Assembly: GCA_004794655.1 (NCBI GenBank) | Contig: SMMW01000001.1 | Location: forward strand, 13,362,001-13,426,000 | Direction: 5' to 3' | Source: Marisa cornuarietis | Lineage: Eukaryota; Mollusca; Gastropoda; Architaenioglossa; Ampullariidae | DNA length: 64,000 bases | Part shown: one piece after another, positions 1 through 12,818 of the stretch | Numbering within the stretch: position 1 is the stretch's first letter | Layout: every line of letters starts with the position of its first letter | Position numbers and translations under genes: made by a program | Notes under the pieces: generated by a model | What the model saw: only the letters and a program-made list of their open reading frames with translations | Database searches by the model: none | Told to the model about the DNA's origin: nothing

Positions 1-1013
1 CCTTTTTACATAGTCCTCTCTGTCGCTTTCTTTAAAAAAAAACTTTTGTCACTTATCCTATTATTATTATTCACTAAATTACTGTTAAAGCGGTCTTCAA
101 TAACAGACGAACATTACAAAATCACTAAAGAAGCTCAACCCACCCTTCGCTCTCAAAACTGGAACATACAATAAGGTGAGGAAATAAGGATTTTAATGCT
201 GGCTGGCTCACCCGACAGTTAAAAAAAAACAAACAAAAATTTAAAAATAAATTCGTGAGAAATCCTAGCGAGGAAAGCTTGTATACGCATGAATGGTTAT
301 TTCCATTTTGAACCTGTTCTGCCTCTGGTTCGCGACGGTAATTACGACCTTGAACGCATTTATTGTCGACGTCGCAGCTGGTGGCCTCGTTCAGAAATAT
401 GGAACCGGAGGAGACGGCCCGACTCTTGTCATCTGCATTGCCAATACCATTAGTCTCCGTAGCCAAGTCCCTTTTGTTGTCCGTTCGCGGCAACGTTAGG
501 GATGAAGTCAGTGGGCCAATAAACGACTAATTACTCTGCTGGTACCGACTCGCACGTCGGCTCTTAAAAAATGTACAGGACGAGGAAAAGAAAAAGATTT
601 TTGTATTTGATCCAATCAAGACAGTAATATGCAATGTAAGTCCTTTCCCGACAGGTCCACTGGTCCACCATATTCCCACGGTCTTGCCCAAGGGAACTGT
701 TTTTTCGATGGTTTTGCTTGCTTTTCTCGTGGCAATGCATACCCCCTGTTGTAAACGTGGTGAGCTATCAACGGTAAGTGCAAACATTCCCGGTTACGAC
801 TATATTTTTTTCCACGTGTTGACACTGACCTGTTCTACACATGAGCAAACATCCCAACGTGAGTGGCGACAATAGGACCTTGACCTCAACTGAGCTTTTT
901 TGTATTTTTTTGTTTTGTTTTGCTCAGCCATTTTGCCAAAACAAAAACCTACACCTAACCCTAATCCTACATTAACCCTAAGCTTTATGCACACTTGTCG
1001 AGTTAACAAATTC

Positions 1014-1014
<1 letters not shown>

Positions 1015-1072
<58 letters not shown>

Positions 1073-1093
1073 GCACGCACGCACGCACGCACA
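1015..1093. repeat. (AC)n then (ACGC)n microsatellite
   Basis: An uninterrupted AC dinucleotide run of about 50 bases passes into an ACGC tetranucleotide run to about 1093. The open frames over it (poly-TH or poly-CV) are artefacts. Confidence 0.97.
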
Positions 1094-1499
1094 AAAGCTT
1101 TTCTTAACAAGAAGAAATCAAAAAGTGAATAACAAAGATAAAAAAAAAACTGTCAATAAAAAATATTCGAACCTGCAGAATTCAGATCCACTCGCCTTAC
1201 CCAATACGCTATGACAGCTTCAGCCAAAACATTCACCTCTTAATCTTTTCAAGGACTACATTTTGATTAAAAAAGACAAAGCTAAAAGACAGTCTGCGCA
1301 TGCGTGCCTAAACGTCGTGGGAAAAATATAGTCGCTTTCCGGGATGGCAATAGAGGCTTGCAACCAATGTACGGGTACTGCTGTCGACGGTCGGCGAGCG
1401 GGCGGTCCTCAAAGATTGGCGACCAGCGACCTGAGGCCTGTTTTCTAGGCACGATGAACGCACCTGAGCCTAGGAAGTGATGCCTCAGAATTTATATAA

Positions 1500-1675
1500 T
1501 CAAACATAGATCCTGACAACAGTGGTTCTACAATCCAACATAAATCGTAATATCAGTGCTCCTACAGTCAAACATGTAATATCAGTGCTCATAAGTCAAA
1601 TATATGTGGTAGCATCAGTCCTCCTACAGTCAAACACGTGTTGTAACATCGATGCTCCTATAGCTGAATGGAGGT
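1500..1675. repeat. Degenerate short tandem repeat
   Basis: A motif close to 'atcagtgctcctacagtcaa' followed by 'acatgtaat' recurs four to five times with substitutions and small length changes, giving a unit of about 40 bp. It is a decayed minisatellite; no function is visible. Confidence 0.6.
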
Positions 1676-3560
1676 CGTGATGTCCCACTTCCTGTGAACA
1701 TGGACGTGCTGGCGCCAGTCGTTCTATTGAATGAAATGTTTGTCTCGCTTACACAGCACTCACTGAGACCCTTGCAGGCAAAAATTGCCACAACTACTAT
1801 ACATACAGAAAAAGAACCAAAACTTTACTGGGAGTAAGTACAGTTTAGGAATAAATAATGTGTTCCTGAAAGTCACTATCATACATACGTTCTTCGGTTC
1901 GGATTTTATTTTTGGAGAGATTTAAGTTCGTAGAATCTGGGCCTATGGAGACATAAGAATACACAGTAGCTGAGACAGCGACTCCAGCATCTATAGAGCT
2001 CTTCATTAATTAATTCACCGAACTGAGACTTCTTTTTGTCAGGCACCAGGGATTTGGCATCTTGAAGAACAACCGAAATTATCCGATCACTATATTCGAC
2101 ATTATGTTTAGTTTCCGGAGCTGCTGCCAAAAGAAAGCAAACACTTCTTCTTCATGCAGTTACACATGAAATGTGTAGCTGTCTCCTCTTGCTTCCACAG
2201 CGTTTGTTTGCGAACGGTTTCTGTAGGCCACACAGTTTGTCTTACGGACACCTGATTGAGGTTTACGCATGTTTGATGATGGCGGGGATCCGCAAACTTC
2301 CTGCCTCGAGACACTGCTGTTCATCCCGCCGTGACCATGTCGACAGGTGCCCGTTAGGGAACAGTTCAGCACATTTATACAGCACAGACTCTCTGTGGAC
2401 AGTCATTTCTAGCACGTAACATGAGACTGGATGGCTTCTGTTTGCTGCTCTTCAACAGAACAGTGTTAGTCAGCTATCAGCTCTCAATGCATTAGACTTT
2501 CGATATACTTCGGATTGGCACACCTGTACCCTCCATCTCCATCTCTTCTGAGCGTGTGTGTTGGCGCGCGTGGTATCGCGTCTTTTTTTTTTATTGTCGT
2601 CAGCATCTCATGAGGTACAATCACCTCTCCGTTTACAAATGACCGCTTTGCCTGATGCTTGTAGTGCTGTGCAAATATGGACACAGGAGCGTAGTGCCAC
2701 CAATGGGGGGAAGTGGGATGTGATGGTTTCTGTTAGAAACACTGTGCAAGTGCAAGCGTTAGATATTTGCAGACAAGACTGCTGCAAACGCTGTTCCTCG
2801 TCCGGTCCATGCCTAGTCGCCTACACTACAGAATGTTTGATTTCGACTCTAGCTTTGGCGCAAAGTGATGTCTTCAAGGAAGGTCACTCTTGTCCCCCTC
2901 CCCCAATCCCCAAGTAAGGAAAATTAAAAAGTTACAGACACTTTAGCGTACTGATTTTGTTATGCTTGACCATAAGCGACTAGCAGAAAACAAAGAAAAC
3001 TGGGCTTCAAATTAAATACATTTGCACACGTCTTGAGTGCATTCACTCACTGACCACCACCTCTCTCCTTTTACTAATTGCATACTTAAAATATAATTGC
3101 ACATACCTACATGTGTGTGTTCATATATATGCACGCGCGCGTCCACACCCCCCCCCCACACACACACAGACAGACAGACAGACAGACATAAAGTTCTACC
3201 TTTATCATAACTCTTTCTAACGGAAACAAAAAGTCTGTGATGGTGTGTGTGTGTGTGTGGCGGAGGAAGGAAGAGGCGACAGGTACGAGTTCATAAACGT
3301 TATCTTTGTCACACGACAAGGAAAAGCTGTATCCAACAGTCTGTTAGGACCAAAGGTTATCGCTAAAGATAAGGTGCTATCGGAGACCCGTGTTAAAATA
3401 TATTTATGAAACCTTGTGCTGCTCGTGGCGCCAAATAAGCTGATATTCTTCCTCCATGACACTGGCGCCTTATCAGGCTAACAAGGATAAACTGTGCGAC
3501 GAAATATTGGCTTAATTTGTGCTGCTGTCTATATTCCTGAGCAACGGTTTCTTTTACTCT

Positions 3561-3563
<3 letters not shown>

Positions 3564-3629
<66 letters not shown>
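3564..3629. repeat. (TG)n microsatellite
   Basis: A pure TG/GT dinucleotide run of about 66 bases. Confidence 0.97.
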
Positions 3630-3630
<1 letters not shown>

Positions 3631-4828
3631 ACTAAAGTCTAAAACGAAGTTTGCCTTAACTTGACAGTTAGTCTCCTCCATGTATTACTTCGAAATTTAG
3701 AAACATCTAATATGTGAATATTGTTTTCGTATCGTTAAGCAATACTGTGTCTGAGTAGCCTGACGTTTGTATTTGTTTTTATGCTTTCAAGTTGACATTT
3801 TATGTGAACAATTCATTGTCTATTTTATTATCTTAATTCTGTGTTTATGTTGTTGTTGTTTACAAAGATCAGGTGAGCGCTGGCAAAGGAGTCTGATACA
3901 TCTTATCGTGACAAAAAATAAAGGGGTGGAGGTAGAGTGAGAGAGAGAGGAGGAAACTTTGCCTTGGTAGCTATTATAAAAAAAAGACACTACAGACCTG
4001 CATATAAAACATGTCCTTGAGTTTCATACAATTAATATGCTGTGGCTAAAACATTGAGAAATAGGATCAAGAAAGTTAATAACTCTGACCAAGATGAAAT
4101 TACCAGATGTGAAGAAAAATAAACTAAAAACGACATACGAGAAGCGAACATAAGAACATGGAAATAAAGAGGGAGTGAAAGGGGGAGGGGTGAGAGAGAG
4201 AGAGAGACAACATGTAACGGTGATCTAGGGCTCTGTTTTGCAATGGAATTTATTTCCACACTCATTATCTAAGGGTGTGCAATAAAGACGGCCGTTCAGA
4301 TGCCTTGTGTGAAAGGAGGAGGATCGTAATGCATGTCAGCGTCGACCTTAAAGCTGTGATTAGCGTCCAATCAGTGCGACGACAGTAAAACCTGCGGCGG
4401 CGCTGCGCGCGGCGAGTGACACCCGATACACCCGCCAAATAACTGGTGGCAGCTGATACGCTCCACCCGGATACACACCTCGCATACACCATTACCTCTC
4501 ATGACCTCCTGACCCGAAAGCGAGCGGTGGTTACTAGGTTCAACGTGCCACAAAACACGCTAGTTAAGAATAACACTTAAACCAAACCACAACCATCATT
4601 TATAAAAAAAAACACAAATTTTGCAGTCTTCTTGTGTAAAGTACGCAGATAGGTTTGCGATGCACACGTAGAAAACAGCCTTCGAACTATAATTATGATC
4701 ACAGTGAGCAATTAAACTACAATTGAATCACAAGCAACACAAAACAAGCCAGAATAAAGCCGTGCTATATAATATTAACTTGTGGAAAGAGACACAGAGA
4801 CAATGAGAAAGACCCAAGGAGGCAGGGG

Positions 4829-4859
<31 letters not shown>

Positions 4860-4993
4860 AACAACAGAAAGAAAGAGAGAAACAAACAAACAAACACACA
4901 AAGAAAGAAAGAAAGAAACAAACAAACACACAAAGAAAGAGAGAAACAAACAAACACACAAAGAAAGAGAGAAACAAACAAACACACAAAGAA

Positions 4994-5053
<60 letters not shown>
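4829..5053. repeat. Compound AC / ACAA / GAAA microsatellite
   Basis: The order is an AC run (4829-4854), then three similar blocks of 'acaaacaaacacacaaagaaaga' type, then a pure GAAA run to about 5053. Purines dominate the plus strand. The long poly-FLS open frames on the minus strand are translations of this repeat. Confidence 0.95.
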
Positions 5054-5525
5054 CTAAATAAAAAGGAAAGGTAAATTCCACTAGTGGATATCTAACGGTT
5101 GAATTAAACGCATTACTGGTGCAAAAATTACCCCAGACATAACAGGGTAGCAAATGCTACGCCCGTAATCTTCGCTTTCATCAACATGTTTATTTAGCAA
5201 CAAATGTTAGCATAAACCTTTGAGAACATGACTGATGATTGAACTTCTTGCTCATTTGGTGAGCGATTTTCGTACGATTTCCGGTAACTGAAAGAAATGT
5301 AGAGATTAAATGGAAGAATTGAGATATGAGTGAGAGGAGCAGACGAGCTTCTCTAGACCAGCAGACGACAAAGGCCGCGCGTTACGGCAGGTTGTAATGA
5401 TGAAACATCAAACATGACCACTTCTACGCTGCCGGTGAGGACAATCGCCAATTATTGGCAAATATATTGGGAAATGTTTTGACAACCAAGTTGGAACTTA
5501 GGTTGACGAAAGTTCCAATGTCCTG

Positions 5526-5784
5526 AAGGTAAAGGTAAAGGAAGGTAAAGGTCATCCCATAACCTTTTCAGGTCGTTGGGGAGTGAGGTGTTAGAGACCC
5601 CACTTTTCTCGGTTCCAGCATTTACATGAGGGTGATGCCAATCTCTTTTCCCTCGCTGCCTTACCTTCCCCAAACCTCTAAGGAGTCAGGTACCCATTCC
5701 CGTCAGCTGGGTCGACTGGGGGAAGTTTGCTGCGCTTATCGGGAATTGAACCAGCGCGCTCTAACCACTCGGCCGTCCGCTTCG
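5526..5784 (-). mobile_element. tRNA-derived SINE
   Basis: Read on the minus strand from about 5784, the element opens with a tRNA-like head: GGCCGAGTGGTTAGAGCG matches a polymerase III A box and GGTTCAATTCC matches a B box about 30 nt further on. A body of about 200 nt follows, ending in a CCTTTACCTT-type tail at about 5526-5550. Head, body and simple tail in this order are the SINE architecture. It is not a functional tRNA, because the acceptor stem and clover-leaf arms do not close after the B box. Confidence 0.8.
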
Positions 5785-5970
5785 AACGGTTGCCTCAAAA
5801 CCGTGACCGTCACATACAACTTTGACGAACTTGCTCAAACGTTTGACGACATTAAGAATCGCCTCCAGGAAAGTAAAGAAATAAAAAAGTGTTATTCTTA
5901 AAAGATGTATTCAGTATTAAAAATAATAGCACATAAAACACTTCAGGCCAGTCAAGTGGAAATCCCACGA

Positions 5971-5993
5971 TTTCTCTCTCTCTCTCTCTCTCA
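5971..5993. repeat. (CT)n microsatellite
   Basis: A pure TC dinucleotide run of about 21 bases. Confidence 0.9.
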
Positions 5994-8900
5994 GTTTAAC
6001 GCCTGTTGCGAATTTTGCATATGAATGCTTATATTGCTTTACCCCCATACATATTTTAGTCCCAGAATCTTATTGCTGTCTTTGTAAACGTAGTGATTAT
6101 TTTCTTTATGTGCCAATTGTATGCTTTCCATTAGATAAATTTTTAAAATTCTGATTGTATTACAGGACTTACTCTTCTTTTTTCTTTGACTAACAGGTGC
6201 AAAACACAGACAAGGGCTGCATGTCGCCTAGCACAGAAATTTAGTTTCTTGGAAATGCAAAACACTAATAATAGCCGCTAAAACAATTCAAATCAGAAAT
6301 TTAAAACAACAAAAACAACAAAGTTAAGTTTGTGCCAGTGAAAACATTAACAGCATTTTTATTTCATGAACCAGGAGAAGCACTACATAATAACAGCTGA
6401 CGATGACAGCTTTATGTCATTTCTTTCGCTTTGGCAGAGGGTTTCAAGTTCCTTTCTTCAAGAAATTCCTCCGACAGGAAGCCATCAACGTCTTTTTTAA
6501 GAGTCATTAAAATGTAAATATAGTACTCTCTACGGAAACCTTAAAGATAAACAAAATTGTTTTGTTCGATAAATAGACATTCTGGAGTAGCTTGTCGCAT
6601 TTTTTTAAGAGGGTAAAAGAGTCTCATTGCCAAACGGATTCAGTGAATTAAGTGGTCCACTATATCTAAGATTTAGGTATCTAGCATTTGGAACTCATCC
6701 CTCTGCTTCTTTTCCCTTCCCTGATTAATCAGTCACCCATTTCTGCTCGACAGTTGTCGGATGGGCAGTCCTCGGCCGTTAATAACAACTTACAGCACCA
6801 TCAGCAGGAGGACACCAGGTCACGTGAGTGACGTAAGCAGCAAGGCCAAGGTGGAGCGAGGAGATTCCCATTGAAAGCATGTTTCTGTTTCACGTGTTCA
6901 GCACGTATCGAACAACGCCACTACCACTACCACCCACCCCTTCCCCCCTTACCCCGTGGATATGTGCGGGGGCGACAGCCCCTAAAGCAGATTTATGGCC
7001 AAGCGTGTCAGCGATCAAGTCGTGATTCTAGACCCCACCACCACCCCACCCCCGTCCCCTAGCAGTTTTACGGCGTGTCATAGAGATGAATCGCGCTGCT
7101 TAGGTTATCAGTCATGCATTTGTAACTGTGTTAAAGTCGGCAATAAAGAGCTCAACAAAGAGAGAACTGTAAAAACTTCTCGCGTAAGTCGTGTATTGTT
7201 CAACGCTGTAGCTTCAGACAATAAGCTCTGTGCAATGATGACTATAATAACATGTCGTATATATATAAAAATACAACTACTGTGCCCCGTGAATTAGGCC
7301 CCAAAAGAAATCTGCTCGCAGTAAGTGTACCCTTTTTTAAGTGAACGTGTGGTACACGTGGCTGTTCAGATCTTCTGACATTGGTTATAACTGCTTGCGT
7401 TGGACATATTCGATGACCAGGTACGTTCGTAGAAGGAGTGGTAGTTAGTGAATGTGAGAAAATGTGAGAGAATGTGGGGATGTGATGGTGGTGATGGTTG
7501 TAGTAGTAGTCGTGGTGGTGGTTTGTTTTAAGCATATTCCATACGACAGCTCCCCCAGCCTTTACCCTCAGTGCATTTTACTCCATCTGTTGCTACCCTC
7601 TTCCACAAGCAAACCTCCCTTTTTAACCGGAAGTAGTCTTTTCTGGGTGCATGATGACGCAATGCGGCACCGGAAGACGGTGCTGTGTGCTAATTAAGCG
7701 GCAGGTAACTGTCAGGTGATTGACCCCCAGTAAGAGCTAGTGGCGCTTTTGAGGAGCCAGCACCTGATCAGCGGGGTGGCTTGGAGCGTGGAGTGCAGCA
7801 TGCACCCTGAGAAGCCAGTCGGGAAGCCAATGGCTCTTCCGTTCGTGTCCCTTTTGATGGAAAGCTCACGAGCCTACTAGTAAACTTCTTCGAATTGTAG
7901 CGCGTGCTTTCTAGAATACTCGATGCTGGCGATGGCACTGAAGTTTGACAACGAGGTAGCAGACGAGAAAGATACAGAAGAGACTTCCGGCAGAGCAGGA
8001 GGTCCAATCTTCAGAAATTCAAAATAAAACATTATTTTATGCTGAAATTCCTGGTCAACATTTTAATATGACTGTATGATTTCAGTCTTTACTCAGTAGA
8101 TTAATTTTTGCAGTGATATTTTTGCTCACGGCGGTGAGAAGATCGAAAACCCCTGTGGATGACGTATGATTGGCCATTGATCGGAAAGGACAGTTAGCTT
8201 TGGTGGCCTTTGATGTACTCTATAAATATTTATAGGAAACTTGATCGCTTTTTAAGTTAAATTTGACAAAAACTCCATTTCTGCTATCTTAGGTATTTTC
8301 TCTCTCTATGTGGTGTGGACAGAGCTTCAGGAGGCTGATCATTGTTTGAAATGACAAAGTCATGCCGCTTTTAACGCCAAAATGGACGCGAGTAACTTCA
8401 GCCGCGAGATCTGGCCAATATCAACCAAAGTGTGAGACGTTTATTATCCATTGCCTTTTTAAAATTATAATAATAATAATAATTTAAATAATGTGCATTT
8501 GTACAGCGCAGTTTTCCAATAAAATAGCATACTGAGTGCGCAAAACAAAATAATCTACAAAAATATGTACACCAAATACGAACAAAAAATACTCATACCA
8601 ACGATATAAAGATGGAGAGAAAGACAGACACCCGGATGAACGAATGGACAGTGAGATGCGAAACAGCAAAAGAAGACGAAAGTTTCCTGTCTGCCGGCCC
8701 CATGTCTCTGGTATGCAAGGTCACGATATAAACTCGTCAAAGTACTTGGGCAATAAACTGGCAAATAAACCTTTGAGTTCTCGACCTCAGAGATTATTGC
8801 GGGGGCAACAAAACTGCATGCTTTGCCGTCCCTGCCAAGGAAAAAGTGCGACTGCATTAGGATAAGGACGGGCCTACAGCACATCTCAATCGGAGCTTTA

Positions 8901-9616
8901 TTGCTGTGATGCTCCCCACCTTCCCACCTGTCACCACCCCCGTGACACGAGTCGGTAGTGAAAACGGCCAAATACCCACAATAGCAGTTTCTTCCACTCT
9001 CCACCAACCACCCACTATTTTGTTTTATGTTTCTGCTAAATAAACACGCGAATTTGGTCCAGATGGAGATTAACAATAAGGAGAAGACTTCAGGCACGTT
9101 CCACATCCGACAGGAACAAGGTGACACAGAAATGCTGGTGTTAACTTGCCCGAATCAGACTAGACTTCTTCAGTCTTCCCAATGACTTGATATCTTAAAC
9201 TGCAGGATACCAAACTGTTTGCTGTTCCTAATCAATGGTTGAGTACATGCTGCAGGATATCCAACTATTTGCCATATTGAGCTGAGTACACGCGCGCGCC
9301 TGTGCGTGCATGAGTGCGAGTGTAGTGTTGGAGTGGGTGTGCCTTAACATGCTAATGGACAGAAGAAAGAATGAAAACACAACAGATATAACAAGAAAGA
9401 AAGAAGGAATAAGATAAACTGTGCAGAAAAACAATAACAGGACACGTCTCACCACCTGCAGGGTAGTGGATGGGGGGTGGAGGGGGAACTGGAGATTATT
9501 CGCCAGGTCAACAGTTAGAGTGTCCTCATCTTCATATTGGTATCGTATTATGTATATACACAATATCGCAGTATGTATATAAGCAGTATCGTAGTATGTA
9601 AGTACACAGCTATCGT

Positions 9617-9639
9617 AGTATATATATATATATATATAT
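9617..9639. repeat. (TA)n microsatellite
   Basis: A pure TA run of about 22 bases. Confidence 0.9.
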
Positions 9640-9727
9640 TGTACATCTACCATAATATGGGAAGTCCTACCCGCTAAGCTCATGTGAGCCGTACATACAC
9701 GTGTGTTTACAGATGTTTCTAATTCAG

Positions 9728-9992
9728 TCTCCAGCTGCACAACACGTTTCTAAACCTTAAAACTGTTCTAAAGAAGCAAAATCTCTTCTTAGCCATTTTG
9801 GTGCATTGCAGAAAAACATACAAAAAAATTGTACTGACAGGACGGAAAGTCAGACTTAAACAACTTTATCTTACTTAAAGCAGTTTTAGTTTTAAAAATT
9901 ATAAAATTGTGGTGTGCATTTTAAACTAATTATCTAAATAGAGTTAAGGCCTAAAAGTGTTTAAAATTAGAAATGTGTTGTGCAACTGGCCC
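9728..9992 (+). mobile_element. MITE family A, copy 1 (CAG-flanked, PIF/Harbinger-like)
   Basis: A 265-bp non-autonomous element. The left end (TCTCCAGCTGCACAACAC) and the reverse complement of the right end (GGGCCAGTTGCACAACAC) form terminal inverted repeats that continue as TTTCTAA plus an A/T-rich tract. Both ends are flanked by the trinucleotide CAG (9725-9727 and 9993-9995), consistent with a 3-bp target duplication. Three-base duplications with GGGCC-type ends recall PIF/Harbinger-derived MITEs; that assignment is inference. There is no open frame. Further copies lie at 28359-29275 (opposite orientation, interrupted) and 50539-50770. Confidence 0.85.
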
Positions 9993-11442
9993 CAGAAGTA
10001 CGAGGGTGGGTAGGCTGATGGGTGGATAGTTACAGGAGGATTAACAACAACAAAAAACTCAGTTTATAATTAAGTGAATAATCAGTGTCAGCAGGGGGAA
10101 AAAAACGACCCTCCACCATTTTATTCGTGGCATAATGAGAACACGTCTTTATCTGGAGAAACCTGACAACGCCTACTCCCTGCCCTTTTTCCGAAAAGGA
10201 AGAAGAGACAAAACGATTTCAAAGGATTACTTTCATGCAGGAGATAAAGCTCGGCCATTGGTGTTATCTTTCTGAAAAATATTTGACACCGGCCTATCTT
10301 TTCAGCGTAAACAATGGTGATGTGTTGCAGCAAAATATCCACTATCTGTCTTGCCTATTGTTGCTGCTGGCACTGAGATGGCAGGCCAGGTAGCTAATGA
10401 TTCTGTGGCAGTGAGACGAGTGTGAAAGGAAGGGGAGTGGGTAACGGGTCTAGCACTAGGAAAATAAAGCCAGGTATTAATCCTAAGTTGACAAGAATGT
10501 GGCGAGCAGTGCCCTCGTCCGGGATTGTGTTCGTCGCGACAACCACCGGAATAGAATATAGGCGCCGCCAAATATCACGGAAAAGGTAAGGCGATGAAAT
10601 CGATGACGAAGACGGTAAAGATCACGAGGTGGAGGAGGGAGGTATGCAAAGCAGACGTTTTTAAGTTATTAAGTTATTTACAAGTTATTGTTACTACACA
10701 ATAATGTAAAGTGGTATCCTAATTGTTGAGATGCTGATAAACCAATTTTATTCAGTATTATGAAATTCAAACAAATAAAACCAAACAAAAAAGCTGCCAG
10801 ACTACTAGTTTATTAGCGATTGGGTGGGTAGTTTTTACTTAGCATATGTATCACCAGCGTGGCACATTGGGTGTTTGCAACAAGGGCGACACTGAAAAAA
10901 GAAAGAAAATATTTTGTAAGGAGTTTTGACAGAAGTTAACAGGCCCTAGATATTCGAAGTTAACATTGCTGGCTTAAAGTTCTTTCCGACTGTGAAAGTC
11001 TCTTACTTGGTGGTAGTCTAATATTTAGATTGTCTACGTGCGAGGTCTCTGATTTATTTCTTTTGTTCTTTCTCTATTAAATATACATACGAATGTTGCT
11101 GCAGGTTCTTCAGGCTGTCATAAACTTGCTGTGCTGTAGATGCACTGGACAGTCCCCCAGTGCATATGCTTTTATCTGGTTCCCTTTCTGGCAAGCCAGT
11201 CCGTAACTTCTTTTGAAGGTGAAGATGATTGAAGAGTTTGTGGCTTTTGCATAACCTCAGGATAATCACCTAATCAAGTCTCGTCACCAGATGATGGAGG
11301 TAATGTTAGTGATTGGCTGACTAGGTCACTCCTTGCGTTCCATGGGCTTTAATAGTATAAGATGATTTAGGTTTCTTTGAATATTGTGCGCTTGTCTAGT
11401 CTGGCCATCTGGGATCCTTTCATTGCCAGAGAAAATCTTCTG

Positions 11443-11683
11443 GGGCCGTAGTTATGAAGCGAGAGTAAGTCGTTTTACTAGGGCAAAATCGGGACCTCAA
11501 GGAAAAACGTCTTGTTTCCGAAAGTATAAAGTGGAATCCAGACCCCGCGGTCACTACTTCCTGTTTCTTTACCCCAGAACACCTTTACCATCGCTTTACA
11601 ACTTCGGAAACAAGACGCTTGTCCTTGAGTTCCCCATCTTGCCCCAGGGCAACGAATTGCCCTCGCTTCAAAACTACAGCGCC
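11443..11683. mobile_element. Fold-back element with ~90-bp inverted arms
   Basis: The left arm (11443-11531) and right arm (11595-11683) are reverse complements at roughly 75% identity, with a loop of about 63 bases. The shared core CGTCTTGTTTCCGAA is exact, as is CTCAAGGA; the outer GTAGTTNTGAAGCGAG also matches. The structure resembles a fold-back MITE or two SINE-like copies inserted head to head. No coding potential or clear target duplication is seen. Arm divergence argues for an old insertion. Confidence 0.8.
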
Positions 11684-12001
11684 AGGTTTGAAAGCGTGGA
11701 CAACAACAAGAAGATTGAAGAACTTATCCAGCCCTTTTCCCTGCCTGACAGTAAGCTCAATGTTTTTAACTAACAGAACAGCTCGGAAAACAAACAAACA
11801 AACAAACAAGTAGCAAGTCACACAAACAAAGAGGAAGGAAGTGAGGGAGAGATGATGGGAAAAGGAACCCACAGTTTCCTAGGCATTTACGCAAGATATA
11901 GGTCTTAAGACAAGCTTTAAAAGCTTTGAAGTTGACTACTATCCCACCCTAGCCAACAACTGTGGATAATTGTCTAAAGCTCCCTCAGGGCACGAAGTTA
12001 C

Positions 12002-12003
<2 letters not shown>

Positions 12004-12062
<59 letters not shown>
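12004..12062. repeat. (AAT)n microsatellite
   Basis: A pure ATA/TAA trinucleotide run of about 58 bases. Confidence 0.97.
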
Positions 12063-12063
<1 letters not shown>

Positions 12064-12818
12064 GTAACATAACTCCGCACCGAGGGTAGGACATCAGCTC
12101 CATGCTTCAAGCCAGCGTTAAACACGGTTCTTCTTTGGAAATATCGCCTGCAGTAACACTTCTACCATTGTGGTCTGGTCAATCATGGTTAAGATGTCTG
12201 TTATTTTGTGGTGAATGTGTGTGAAAAGGGAGTCATTTATGTGGCTCAAAGCTCCATACATGACAGTAGATAACACATGATATGCCTACTGGTTTTATCC
12301 TTTTTGGATACAAAGGATTCAAAACAGTGCTGTGTAGGAGAGATCATGCCATAGTTCTTTCGTGACCTTGACCTTTGGGGTGTACTTTTTATCAACAAAA
12401 GCGAGTGCCATTCACATGATGGTGGTAATTTGTAAGCACATGAGCCAATCTTGAAGTAATGACTGGTAAATGCCAGCAGTTATCTGTCTGTATCGCTGTC
12501 CTTTACCTTCTCGTAAAAGATCCGTACTTGCGGAAGACTGGTATTTTTTCTGAGACATTAAAAACATGGAAAATAGAGCAGAAGCAACAACAACAACACC
12601 ATCGCCAATAAATTGCTTTAGTAACGCACATATTGTAAAAGCCATCCATAACCCCCCCCCCTTCCTTGAAAAAACCTCTGTGTCAGTCATTCAGCAGAGC
12701 AAATCTCCTTCCGCCTTTGTGGAGATGAGAGGCAAGCAGGGAGGGGAGGGAGCCTTTTTTTGGCAGTGACCATTTGGATATTTAAAACATGATTCGAGGG
12801 CCATACACAATTATGAAC

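Larger units (their letters stand above)
1..9727. other. Gene-free region with simple repeats
   Basis: I find no coding gene here. Open frames are short, lack recognisable domains, and several are translations of CA, GAAA or CT repeats. The region holds the microsatellites and the SINE listed separately, a degenerate tandem stretch at about 1500-1675 (recurring 'tcaaacat' plus 'atcagtgctcctacagtcaa' units of about 40 bp), a telomere-like run near 952-985 (CCTAACCCTAA followed by ATTAACCCTAAG), and a TA run at 9617-9639. It could be intergenic or part of a long intron of a gene outside the window; the sequence does not decide. Confidence 0.6.
9996..12818. other. Gene-free region
   Basis: No gene is supported. 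Contents are the fold-back structure at 11443-11683 and an AAT microsatellite at 12004-12062. The 129-codon open frame around 11384-11773 runs straight through the fold-back, has no recognisable domain, and is treated as chance. Confidence 0.6.

Noticed and set aside
952..985. Telomere-like CCTAACCCTAA run
   Set aside because: Only two or three imperfect units; too short to call an interstitial telomere.
4728..5153. 141-codon Phe/Leu/Ser-rich open frame resembling a membrane protein
   Set aside because: It is the translation of the GAAA/ACAA microsatellite on the minus strand.
8555..9127. 190-codon minus-strand open frame
   Set aside because: Longest frame in the gene-free half, but it has no recognisable domain, no splice context, and erratic composition (many C, W and H). 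Length alone is within chance for AT/GC-mixed DNA of this size.
11384..11773. 129-codon plus-strand open frame
   Set aside because: It runs through both arms of the fold-back structure, so its apparent length comes from repeat sequence.
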